The position numbers and the translations under genes are program-made. Under the pieces are notes generated by a model, which was given only the letters and a program-made list of their open reading frames with translations, searched no databases and had not been told where the DNA came from. From Cytobacillus sp. FSL H8-0458 (lineage in GTDB: Bacteria > Bacillota > Bacilli > Bacillales > Cytobacillaceae), in the NCBI RefSeq assembly GCF_038002165.1, contig NZ_JBBOBR010000001.1, positions 3,224,001-3,288,000 on the forward strand: a stretch of DNA of 64,000 bases. Reading direction: 5' to 3'. How positions within the stretch are numbered: the stretch's first letter is position 1; every line of letters starts with the position of its first letter. This document shows, piece after piece, positions 48,820 through 56,330 of this stretch.

Positions 48820-49638
48820 TTGAGTAAATTTTGGGAACCATGTCCTAGATGTGGAAGCAACAAAGTCAAGACTCTGGGCAAAGGTACTTTCTTTTTAATA
48901 TTTTTTGGGTCTGGTGGATGTTTAATTTGGATTGGTTTTATTTTCTTTCCTGTTTTAATACTCGCTGCAATATTAATTTTAGTCTCACCACTAGCTTTCT
49001 TGTTGCCTAAAGTGAACCAATGTGAAGAATGTAAGTATTCTTGGAAAGTGAATAAGAAAGGAACTGAAAATATACCAACTACTCCAACCCAAAGCACACC
49101 AGTTCCCACAACACTTGTAACACCTCAGCCACCAGATATTTTACCAGTTCCAGAAAGGAAAACTGTTGGTTTTAATGTTTCTGGCGTCACCTTTGATAAT
49201 GATAAGGGAAAAGATATTCAAAACCTACTTAGAAAACTAGGTAAAGAAATATCAAGAGATGAAGGTATCCGTGTATTTTCAGGATTAAAAAACTCAGAAA
49301 TATTGGAATACAATGAAGAAGTGTCAGAGTTTGAGGATTTAGAGCTTGGAGAATATATTCGATTTGAAAAAGATCCTGAGAACGAGTTCGACAAAAATGC
49401 AATTAAAGTGTTAGTCGAATATCCTCTAGGGACAAAACATCATATTGGATATGTCCCCAAAACTGACAATGTTAATATTCTTAAATTAATTGACTCTGAC
49501 TCTATTAAAAGTACTTCTGCTCTTATGGTTGGCGGGAAAATAAAGCTGGTTGATTATGATGAGGAAAAAGACAAGGACATAGTTGTTGTTGACGAAATTA
49601 CACTTGGAGTAAAGGTTACACTTCATTTGAAGGATTAA
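48820..49638 (+). CDS. Zinc-ribbon membrane protein with HIRAN domain
   Basis: 272 residues from a TTG at 48820 behind TTGGAGGG. Cys8/Cys11 and Cys68/Cys71 form a zinc ribbon split by two membrane spans (about 23-45 and 46-63), a Pro/Thr linker follows (80-115), and the C-terminal part (about 165-265) is a HIRAN-type domain: YIRFEKDPENEFDKNAIKVL ... IGYVPK. HIRAN domains bind DNA 3' ends. Adjacent to a Thoeris pair with 36 bases between, so it may be part of the same cargo. Function not known. Confidence 0.65.
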   Translation: MSKFWEPCPRCGSNKVKTLGKGTFFLIFFGSGGCLIWIGFIFFPVLILAAILILVSPLAFLLPKVNQCEECKYSWKVNKKGTENIPTTPTQSTPVPTTLVTPQPPDILPVPERKTVGFNVSGVTFDNDKGKDIQNLLRKLGKEISRDEGIRVFSGLKNSEILEYNEEVSEFEDLELGEYIRFEKDPENEFDKNAIKVLVEYPLGTKHHIGYVPKTDNVNILKLIDSDSIKSTSALMVGGKIKLVDYDEEKDKDIVVVDEITLGVKVTLHLKD

Positions 49639-49674
49639 AAAAATCTAATAATATTTAAAAAGGATTGTATTAAT

Positions 49675-50532
49675 TTGAAGAATAACATTACAAAACTAAA
49701 AGCTTTGGTATTTGACAAGACCTTTTGGCAAAACACATGGATAGTTCCAAGTGTATTATTCGCAATTACCACTACCTTTTTAAGTTTCATTGAAATTGAA
49801 TGGAAAGATAAGCTCCTATACGGCTTAATTATTGTTTCTCTTCTTTACATTTTAATTTCTTTAAACAGGGTTTATAAGTTACACTCCATCTCCTTAAACA
49901 TAGATGGCTCTGAGTTTGAAGTAACTTCAGGAGATATATTCCAACAAGATTCTGAGTGCTATAAAGTAATTGCATTTAATGAATTTTTTGATACTTTAGT
50001 TGATGATAATTTGATTTCGGAAAGTTCATTGAATGGACAATATATACTTAAAAAGTATCCAAGTAACAATGACATAAATGAATTAAACCGAAGAATATCT
50101 AATGATCCAAGATTAGATAAGAAAGAATTGGACGTTTATAGGAAGCTTGGTGGTAATACAACGCGCTATGAATTAGGCAGCATATTTAAAGATAAGGACT
50201 ACTTTCTTGTAGCTTTTTCAAAGTTCAATGAAAAAAATGAAGCGAATTTGAAATTAACTGAGTATGCAGCTTGTCTTTTAAAATTTTGGGGAGAGGTAAA
50301 CACCCTTTATAATCGTAAAACAGTTGTACTGCCACTCTTAGGGTCAGGAATTACTAGACATAAAGATTTCAATGCCTCTAATCAACAACTATTAGAAATA
50401 CTTATCTGGACATTTAAAATAAGTAAAGTAAAATTCAGAGAGCCTTCAAAAGTTAAGATTCTAATTCATGAGAGACAACTAGGTGAGATAAATTTTTATA
50501 AACTAAAGGAGATGGAGAAAATTGGCATATAG
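49675..50532 (+). CDS. thsA: Type II Thoeris effector ThsA (two membrane spans plus macro domain)
   Basis: 285 residues: two N-terminal membrane spans (about 20-42 and 47-65), then a macro-like domain (about 75-280; VVLPLLGSGITR is the ligand-loop signature). This is the layout of the membrane-acting effector of type II Thoeris, in which a nucleotide signal made by the TIR protein binds the macro domain and triggers membrane damage. TTG start at 49675, AAAGGAT upstream. The thsB frame overlaps its 3' end by 11 bases. Assignment by architecture and partner; family-level name DUF6430. Confidence 0.78.
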   Translation: MKNNITKLKALVFDKTFWQNTWIVPSVLFAITTTFLSFIEIEWKDKLLYGLIIVSLLYILISLNRVYKLHSISLNIDGSEFEVTSGDIFQQDSECYKVIAFNEFFDTLVDDNLISESSLNGQYILKKYPSNNDINELNRRISNDPRLDKKELDVYRKLGGNTTRYELGSIFKDKDYFLVAFSKFNEKNEANLKLTEYAACLLKFWGEVNTLYNRKTVVLPLLGSGITRHKDFNASNQQLLEILIWTFKISKVKFREPSKVKILIHERQLGEINFYKLKEMEKIGI

Positions 50533-51079
50533 AAATGGCACATATGTTGCATTTAACGGAATGGGTACTACTAACCCAACTGAAGGTGATATGAAATATT
50601 ATGGTCTTTTACAAAAGTGGGGCAACGAAAAAAGCCTTGATTTTAAGTTTAGTGATAGTCATAAAAAAACATATTCTGTTAGGGATACTAGCCAAGATAT
50701 AACGCTAAAAGCTAGGCTTCGTGAAAGAATGAGTAAATCTAAAAATATGTTACTTATCATTACGGAGAATTCAAGTATAAACAGGGGCTTATTAAATTGG
50801 GAAATAGAAATAGCTGTTGATCATTATAATATCCCATTAATCATAGCTTACACAGGTTACAGTAGCATACTTCATCCTGGCTCTCATAGAGGTTTGTGGC
50901 CATTGGCTTTAAGCGAGAGAATTAAGTCGAAAACAGTTAAGGCTATTCACATTCCATTTAAAAAAGCAGCTATAGGATCTGCAATAAGCCAATTCAGCAT
51001 ACACAATGAAAAACCTAATGGAAGTTTGTCATATTATTCAAAAGAAGTTCAGGTAAGATGGGGTTTAATAACACAATAA
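50522..51079 (+). CDS. thsB: Thoeris TIR protein ThsB (MTH538-type)
   Basis: 185 residues of the TIR-like MTH538 fold: YVAFNG start strand, SKNMLLIITENS, and the catalytic motif NWEIEIAVDH with Glu94, then IPLIIAY. Such TIR proteins use NAD+ to make an ADP-ribose-derived messenger on phage infection. TTG start at 50522 inside thsA, with AAGGAGAT before it, so the pair is translationally coupled. Transcribed opposite to the flanking lysis genes. Confidence 0.82.
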   Translation: MAYRNGTYVAFNGMGTTNPTEGDMKYYGLLQKWGNEKSLDFKFSDSHKKTYSVRDTSQDITLKARLRERMSKSKNMLLIITENSSINRGLLNWEIEIAVDHYNIPLIIAYTGYSSILHPGSHRGLWPLALSERIKSKTVKAIHIPFKKAAIGSAISQFSIHNEKPNGSLSYYSKEVQVRWGLITQ

Positions 51080-51097
51080 TATTTTAGATACAAAATT

Positions 51098-51126
51098 AAG
51101 CCCCTCACAACTAAGTGAAGGGCTTA
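51098..51126. terminator. Bidirectional terminator (thsB / amidase)
   Basis: AAGCCC-TCAC and GTGA-GGGCTT arms around AACTAA; closes thsB on + and the late operon on -. Confidence 0.75.
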
Positions 51127-51177
51127 TTATTTATGTTGATCTTGATGTATTTAATCGTTACCCCAAATTAGTATGGT

Positions 51178-51873
51178 TTAATCATGGACAGTATAAGTTT
51201 TATATCCCTTTTTTTCTAATTCCACAGCTAACTTTTCTGCATTTCCTTTAAGTGAAAATGCACCTACTTGAACTTTATATAACCCTTTTGCGGGTTCTTT
51301 TTGTTTTGGTTTAGGCTGATTCAAAGGTTTATAGCTCTTCCCTTCTTGTTTACATACAGCCTTTATTACACACTCATACATACCTTCTCGGTACTTTTTA
51401 TCTTTAATCTTTTCTGAGTTATCACCATCAACAAAATCATACTCAATTATTGTGGTACGGCAAGCGCCAGTACGCCTGTGCATATAATAGTAATCTTGAC
51501 CATTGGAACCTTTACGAGTATAATTTGTCTTTGGTCTTAGTGGATAATCCGCCTTCTTAAATTCGTCCGCAATCATCTTTTCGAACTTACCATCTGAATA
51601 AATGGAATGAATAAATTCAGCACCATTACCGCCACCAGCGTTAAAATGATGAGATAAACAATATTTATAACTCTTTACTCTATTTACCCTTGGGTTTTCA
51701 TCTAAGGTTACATCGGATGTACGAGTAACATCACTGTTAATACCATGATCTTTCAAGCGCTTATGTACGTATAGTTCTGCTTCTAGTGTATAAACTTTTT
51801 CAGTATTACCCTTTGCCACAGCACCAGGATCAGAACCACCATGACCTGCATCATTAATCCATTTTTCACTCAT
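51178..51873 (-). CDS. Prophage endolysin: N-acetylmuramoyl-L-alanine amidase
   Basis: 231 residues from the ATG at 51873. Amidase_3 fold with zinc ligands His in DAGHGGSDPG and in SHHFNAGG, and the catalytic Glu in TIIEYDF. The C-terminal 35 residues (YKVQVGAFSLKGNAEKLAVE) look like only the first half of a SPOR peptidoglycan-binding repeat. Overlaps the holin gene by 8 bases. Cleaves the stem peptide from the glycan at lysis. Confidence 0.88.
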   Translation of the reverse strand: MSEKWINDAGHGGSDPGAVAKGNTEKVYTLEAELYVHKRLKDHGINSDVTRTSDVTLDENPRVNRVKSYKYCLSHHFNAGGGNGAEFIHSIYSDGKFEKMIADEFKKADYPLRPKTNYTRKGSNGQDYYYMHRRTGACRTTIIEYDFVDGDNSEKIKDKKYREGMYECVIKAVCKQEGKSYKPLNQPKPKQKEPAKGLYKVQVGAFSLKGNAEKLAVELEKKGYKTYTVHD

Positions 51874-52063
51874 TTTTATCATCTCCAAACCATTTTCCTT
51901 CCTTAGGATTACTTACTACACCTAAGGAGATTAATATTCCTACAATTAAGGTTACATAGGTCTCCCAACGAGTAGGATCAATTTGATACCCTAAATCCTC
52001 CAAAACCAAATAAAAAAGAGCTGCAGTTGCAACCCATAAACCGTGATTTCTTATTTTTTTCAA
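51866..52063 (-). CDS. Phage holin
   Basis: 65 residues, two hydrophobic segments (ATAALFYLVLEDLGY and YVTLIVGILISLGVV) and a charged C-tail ending DDKNE, the phi-LC3/LL-H holin pattern. Permeabilises the membrane at the end of the lytic cycle. Overlaps both neighbours. Confidence 0.82.
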   Translation of the reverse strand: MKKIRNHGLWVATAALFYLVLEDLGYQIDPTRWETYVTLIVGILISLGVVSNPKEGKWFGDDKNE

Positions 52064-52269
52064 GAGTTGTCCCTCCCATCAAAAATACGAGCCTCAATTT
52101 TTGATAATCGTTCTTTAACATCTTCTGATAAAGTTTGAATAACAGTTAAATATCGTCCTTCACGCTGATCATTTTTCCAGAGTACCCATACTAAAAGGGC
52201 AATGAAAAGGGCAAAAGGTAAGCCATATAAACTTACTGCCTCTTTAAAAAGTTCAACCCATGTTCCCAT
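52060..52269 (-). CDS. BhlA/UviB-type holin-like protein
   Basis: 69 residues: one membrane segment (YGLPFALFIALLVWVLW) followed by an amphipathic helix (VIQTLSEDVKERLSKIEARI), as in BhlA/UviB proteins. It probably works with the adjacent holin. Overlaps its start by four bases. Confidence 0.8.
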   Translation of the reverse strand: MGTWVELFKEAVSLYGLPFALFIALLVWVLWKNDQREGRYLTVIQTLSEDVKERLSKIEARIFDGRDNS

Positions 52270-52284
52270 TCTTACACCTACTTT

Positions 52285-53424
52285 CTATTTCCTTACTTCC
52301 CCACTAATTTGACCTAATTCTTGCTTAATTTTTTTTATTAGTGTTGGTCGATTATTGCCAAATGTAGCTTCCAGCTTATATCCACCTGTTTCATAAACTT
52401 CTTTTATCTCAGTGATACGGGTATCCATAGTGACACCCCAATCAACATTTTGGATTGTGACAACATCACCTAAGTCATAATCCACTTCATACTTAAATGG
52501 GCTTTTAGTTAAGATTTGACCTTCTAAGTATTCTTCCTGAAGAAACTCTTTTAACTGTTGCTCTCCTCTTTCAGAAAGAGTTTGTATAATTTGTGATTCA
52601 GGAATTGGTTGATCATTCTCATCTTTTTCTTCCACATCCCGGGCATCGATAAAGATCTCATGACGATCAATCCCTGAAGAACTACCTATTTCAATAATTC
52701 TTCTATCGACACCCTCTCCTTGCCCACCTACATACGCAACGTTTTTGTAATTCAATTCACTCTCTGTATACTGTAGTGATTGTAAGGACTCGAATTGAGG
52801 ACTAAAAATAACTGGTGGAAGCAACTCCTGACTAGCTGTAAGGTTTCTTCCACTTTGGACATCGAAAACAAATTTATTTAAAGTAAAATCAACCGAAATA
52901 TCCCAGCCTATGCCTGTTATTAAAGAAATCTCTGTTAGTTCTTCAGCTAAGTTTTTAAACCTTGTTTGCCACGAGATAGAATAACCTCTGTTTTGATTTT
53001 CAGCTAAACTAACTTGATTCATTCTTCTTTTAAGATCTGGTGGATTAACAACATTCCTGTCAACATAGTGCTTCATAACTGTTTCAACATTTCCTTGCCT
53101 GTTGTCATAAGCTGTATGAGAAGGAGGTCTTGTTTGCCTCTGACCAGTTAAGGCTTTTAGAGAGAGCCCTTTTATCAGCCAATTCTCTGTAGCCTTTCCA
53201 TTTTCATCAAGTTCAATTTCACGATGCTTAATGATAAATACCTTTTTAGGATTCACCATGATCAAGTTATTTTTAATTAAATGCTCCACATGTCGCTTAT
53301 ATCGATTTATCCTTATCTCTATTTGTCCAACTCCACTCCACGAACGAGAAAACCACATAGATTCATAGTTATCAATTTCGGCTTTAAGTTCAAAGCCTAA
53401 AGTAATGATTCGAATAGGCTTCAT
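52285..53424 (-). CDS. Siphovirus Gp37-like tail protein
   Basis: 379 residues, matching the ReqiPepy6 Gp37-like family: FSRSWSGVGQIEIRINRYK near the start, LTASQELLPPVIFSPQFESL in the middle, and DYDLGDVVTIQNVDWGVTMD. It is a tail-tip or baseplate component that follows Dit in the tail module. ATG at 53424 behind AGGAAAGTGG. Confidence 0.8.
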   Translation of the reverse strand: MKPIRIITLGFELKAEIDNYESMWFSRSWSGVGQIEIRINRYKRHVEHLIKNNLIMVNPKKVFIIKHREIELDENGKATENWLIKGLSLKALTGQRQTRPPSHTAYDNRQGNVETVMKHYVDRNVVNPPDLKRRMNQVSLAENQNRGYSISWQTRFKNLAEELTEISLITGIGWDISVDFTLNKFVFDVQSGRNLTASQELLPPVIFSPQFESLQSLQYTESELNYKNVAYVGGQGEGVDRRIIEIGSSSGIDRHEIFIDARDVEEKDENDQPIPESQIIQTLSERGEQQLKEFLQEEYLEGQILTKSPFKYEVDYDLGDVVTIQNVDWGVTMDTRITEIKEVYETGGYKLEATFGNNRPTLIKKIKQELGQISGEVRK

Positions 53425-53454
53425 AAAACACCACTTTCCTAAAATAATAGAGCC

Positions 53455-53595
53455 CTACACATAGTAAGGCTCCCCTGTAATTTCCTGGTATTGTTCTGAT
53501 GTAATTTTATTAAAGACAACACCTTGTTTGACTTGATCTTTTGTCCATAAAGAATTTTCGTAATAACCCTTTATTTTTGTGTACCAATCCCACAT
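53455..53595 (-). CDS. XkdX family protein
   Basis: 46 residues starting MWDWYTKIKGYYENSLWT then KDQVKQGVVFNKITSEQYQE, the classic XkdX signature. ATG at 53595 after GAAGGAGGT. Found beside XkdW in PBSX-like and siphovirus tail modules; function unknown. Confidence 0.85.
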   Translation of the reverse strand: MWDWYTKIKGYYENSLWTKDQVKQGVVFNKITSEQYQEITGEPYYV

Positions 53596-53596
53596 C

Positions 53597-53935
53597 TCAG
53601 ATAACCTCCTTCATCATGAGCTGAAAGGCAAGATCTGCTTGCTCTTGTTTTAACTGCACCTGTTCTCCTTCTAGAACCATAACTTGAAATGACAAATCTG
53701 CATTTTCCTGCAGAAGAATTTCATCTATGTTTTTCGGAGGTTCTGGAGGGTTTGTCTGGTATTCTTCCCATGCAGCTTCTAATTCTTCTGCAGAAGGTTG
53801 AGGCACATCCAGATTCCATTCTGCAATAAATTCCCCTCTGTTATCCAATTCATCCATAACGATGTAGTCCACAAGTGGTTTCGCATCTGGATAAATCAGC
53901 TGTATTTTTTGAGATAATGAAAACAATTTAAACAC
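53597..53935 (-). CDS. XkdW family protein
   Basis: 112 residues: KIQLIYPDAKPLVDYIV at the start, then an acidic Pro-rich stretch and a C-terminal Gln/Leu-rich helix (ENADLSFQVMVLEGEQVQLK). Matches XkdW-type tail proteins. Lies one base upstream of the xkdX-like start. Confidence 0.75.
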   Translation of the reverse strand: MFKLFSLSQKIQLIYPDAKPLVDYIVMDELDNRGEFIAEWNLDVPQPSAEELEAAWEEYQTNPPEPPKNIDEILLQENADLSFQVMVLEGEQVQLKQEQADLAFQLMMKEVI

Positions 53936-53941
53936 CCCCTA

Positions 53942-55453
53942 TTATGATATTCGCCCAATGCTGACAAGACTTTCGATAAAGACAGAAGAAGACATGCCGC
54001 TAAATACATAAAATTCGATGTAATCTCCTGTAATTAAATTCATTACAACCGAACCTGAAATACCAGCCTCCATTACACCCATGGCGATCGTATCAAAAAT
54101 AGTACCATTCTTGTAGATTTGAAGTGAACCCCCTTGGTAATTGGATGGATAGTTTGTACCCATCGTTGAGACGTTGATGATGTACGTCCCGTCATTTTTA
54201 GGAGTAAACCTGCTACTTGCGAATTCACTTAATCGATCGCTATACTCGCCAGAAGCTACGCTTAACTTAGCGAGTGCTCCTGCTGAAACACTCTGACTGC
54301 CATAAGCAGCGATGCTTGTTCCTCCAGATTGAAAAAGTTCTCTCCAAGATTCCCAGCCAAGTGATGATTTACGTCTGAAGAACACCTTATTATTAGTGCT
54401 CACCATGTAGGCAACTTGATAAGCGTTGTTGGAGTTAATCTCAAAGTGTTCAACAACAAATCCAAAACCACTTAAAGGGGTATTAGTCGCAGTTGTCGAG
54501 CATTGATAGAATCCTGTGCCACTGATATTGTTTATATTCCCTCCGCCTATGTCTTTGAGATTTGTTCCCAACCCGTAGTTTTTAACTTGTGTATCTATTT
54601 TGGTCTGTGACCCTGCAGTTGTTTCTAGTTCAACCCATGGACCCCAATTTGCTGTTGAACCGTTCTTAGTCCTTAAGAACCTTCTATTTGAATCATCCCG
54701 AGCAATGTGCTCTTGCACAATATCCGCTTCATTATTGGAGATATACACCAATACTAAACCAGAAATATTTTGAGGTTTATTTGCTGTATTGGAAGAAGCA
54801 TAATAGTAACCAGGCGTTATAATGGTATCTAAATCTACGCTTCCTAGTGAAGTTGCCCCACCATTGTCCTTAGTCAACTTAAATACTTGTGTAGCATTAA
54901 CTTTTGTATCTGTTTCAATCTTGGTATAAGTATTCTGTTCAAGTGCGGTAATCCTTGAACCATCCACAAAAGGATCCACAAAATCAGCAGGTCTTTTATC
55001 AGTGATCTGAGACTGGGCAATTGTCGACTTACCTTTTGTTACTCTTACCTCAGCAAGAGCAAACTCCTTAATAAATGTGGAATTCTCAACAACTGGGGCA
55101 ACTGGAGAAGTTGCAGCTACACCTTTTTTAACAAAGGCTTTGATATAGCGATTTTGCTCTGTTAAATCCAGCCGTAAGACAACCAGGTCAATCCGATCAA
55201 GAGTCGCTTCGGCTGCATCCACATTTAATGTAAGGGCACTGTCATTTTCATACATATGCCCATCTAAAAAAGCAACCCCGGTACCGACCGTCACCTTCAT
55301 AGTGGTTCCGGTAGCAGTTACATTAAGGTTGCTTCCCTCTTTGTATATTCCATTCTCCAAGAACTTAGATAGTACCCTTGACCAATCCGAGGCGGAATAC
55401 CACCGTTCATCTCCTATTGATTCATTAGAATCAAAGAAATAATATTTTTCCAT
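53942..55453 (-). CDS. Tail fibre / receptor-binding protein
   Basis: 503 residues. The N-terminal part (1-165) is a baseplate-attachment domain (AFLDGHMYENDSALTLNVDA, LDRIDLVVLRLD). Two pyocin-knob repeats follow (about 195-285 and 290-375, each with GFYQCSTT- or YYYASSNT-like starts and W-E/P-W-V/R-E-L ends). The C-terminal part (about 385-500) is a C1q/TNF-like trimer domain (RFTPKNDGTYIINVS, GDYIEFYVF). Likely host-recognition fibre. Confidence 0.8.
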   Translation of the reverse strand: MEKYYFFDSNESIGDERWYSASDWSRVLSKFLENGIYKEGSNLNVTATGTTMKVTVGTGVAFLDGHMYENDSALTLNVDAAEATLDRIDLVVLRLDLTEQNRYIKAFVKKGVAATSPVAPVVENSTFIKEFALAEVRVTKGKSTIAQSQITDKRPADFVDPFVDGSRITALEQNTYTKIETDTKVNATQVFKLTKDNGGATSLGSVDLDTIITPGYYYASSNTANKPQNISGLVLVYISNNEADIVQEHIARDDSNRRFLRTKNGSTANWGPWVELETTAGSQTKIDTQVKNYGLGTNLKDIGGGNINNISGTGFYQCSTTATNTPLSGFGFVVEHFEINSNNAYQVAYMVSTNNKVFFRRKSSLGWESWRELFQSGGTSIAAYGSQSVSAGALAKLSVASGEYSDRLSEFASSRFTPKNDGTYIINVSTMGTNYPSNYQGGSLQIYKNGTIFDTIAMGVMEAGISGSVVMNLITGDYIEFYVFSGMSSSVFIESLVSIGRIS

Positions 55454-55463
55454 ATCACATCTC

Positions 55464-56327
55464 CTAAACTGCTACATATCGCTTTTTGTATCGTATATTT
55501 ACCGATCCTGTACTTGCTGGATCATCTGAAGAAAAAGAAATATCGTTTTCTCCTAATGCCAACTGAAAGAGAATAGGGTCTGCTGAAAGATCAATCCAGT
55601 GAAAAGCATTAGTCCTTGACCCGTCAGCTGCAACTATTTCTACATACTTGTTTCCGAATTCAGTACTTACCTCTAATTTGTCAGTTGCTGATAATGTCCG
55701 TTTAATTCTAATTCTTTGCCCCGTAGTTTCATTTGTAACTGTTGGGTTTATAGCTGGACCATAGAAATCAATAAAAACAGGTGTTTCGACATCACCATCA
55801 TTATTGATGGTTGTTCTATTTGCTTTCTCCCCAAACTCAACAGGAAACTTAAAAGGAAATTTAAATTTACCTATCCAAGCTGATAATGGTTCTGATGATT
55901 CGTATGGATCTAACCAAAATGGATCCAACGCAAGTAAATCCACAGTACAAACTTGATAATTAAAACCCCTATTTTCTTTTCCAGATGGAAAAACAGGAAC
56001 CCTTTCAGGAATAGCTTTAATTTCCTTCTTTACTTCACCATCTATATAACTTAAAGTTCCTATTCCTGTTTTAGGGTTAAAAATAGAAGATACAAAAGAT
56101 CTATGCGCCGGAATATTATCGCCTATTATACTTATTACAAATGCTAAAGGACGTTCCGAAAGGGTTGTATCAATATAACTTGAACCATCTTGAAAGGGTG
56201 CTTTTTGGGTTTCGATATTCCCTTCAACTCCCCCCAATCCTTCAATTTTAGAAACAATGAATGGGGGAGCACTTGAAAGTTCAATTGAAATTCCTCTTCC
56301 ATTTGTAAATACTAATTTTGCAGACAT
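55464..56327 (-). CDS. Distal tail protein (Dit)
   Basis: 287 residues of the siphovirus distal-tail family: GLGGVEGNIETQKAPFQDGS near residue 30, RTLSAT region and the FHWIDLSADPILFQLALGEN galectin-like end. Forms the hub joining tail tube to baseplate. Between tape measure and fibre genes, as usual. Confidence 0.85.
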   Translation of the reverse strand: MSAKLVFTNGRGISIELSSAPPFIVSKIEGLGGVEGNIETQKAPFQDGSSYIDTTLSERPLAFVISIIGDNIPAHRSFVSSIFNPKTGIGTLSYIDGEVKKEIKAIPERVPVFPSGKENRGFNYQVCTVDLLALDPFWLDPYESSEPLSAWIGKFKFPFKFPVEFGEKANRTTINNDGDVETPVFIDFYGPAINPTVTNETTGQRIRIKRTLSATDKLEVSTEFGNKYVEIVAADGSRTNAFHWIDLSADPILFQLALGENDISFSSDDPASTGSVNIRYKKRYVAV

Positions 56328-56330
56328 TTG

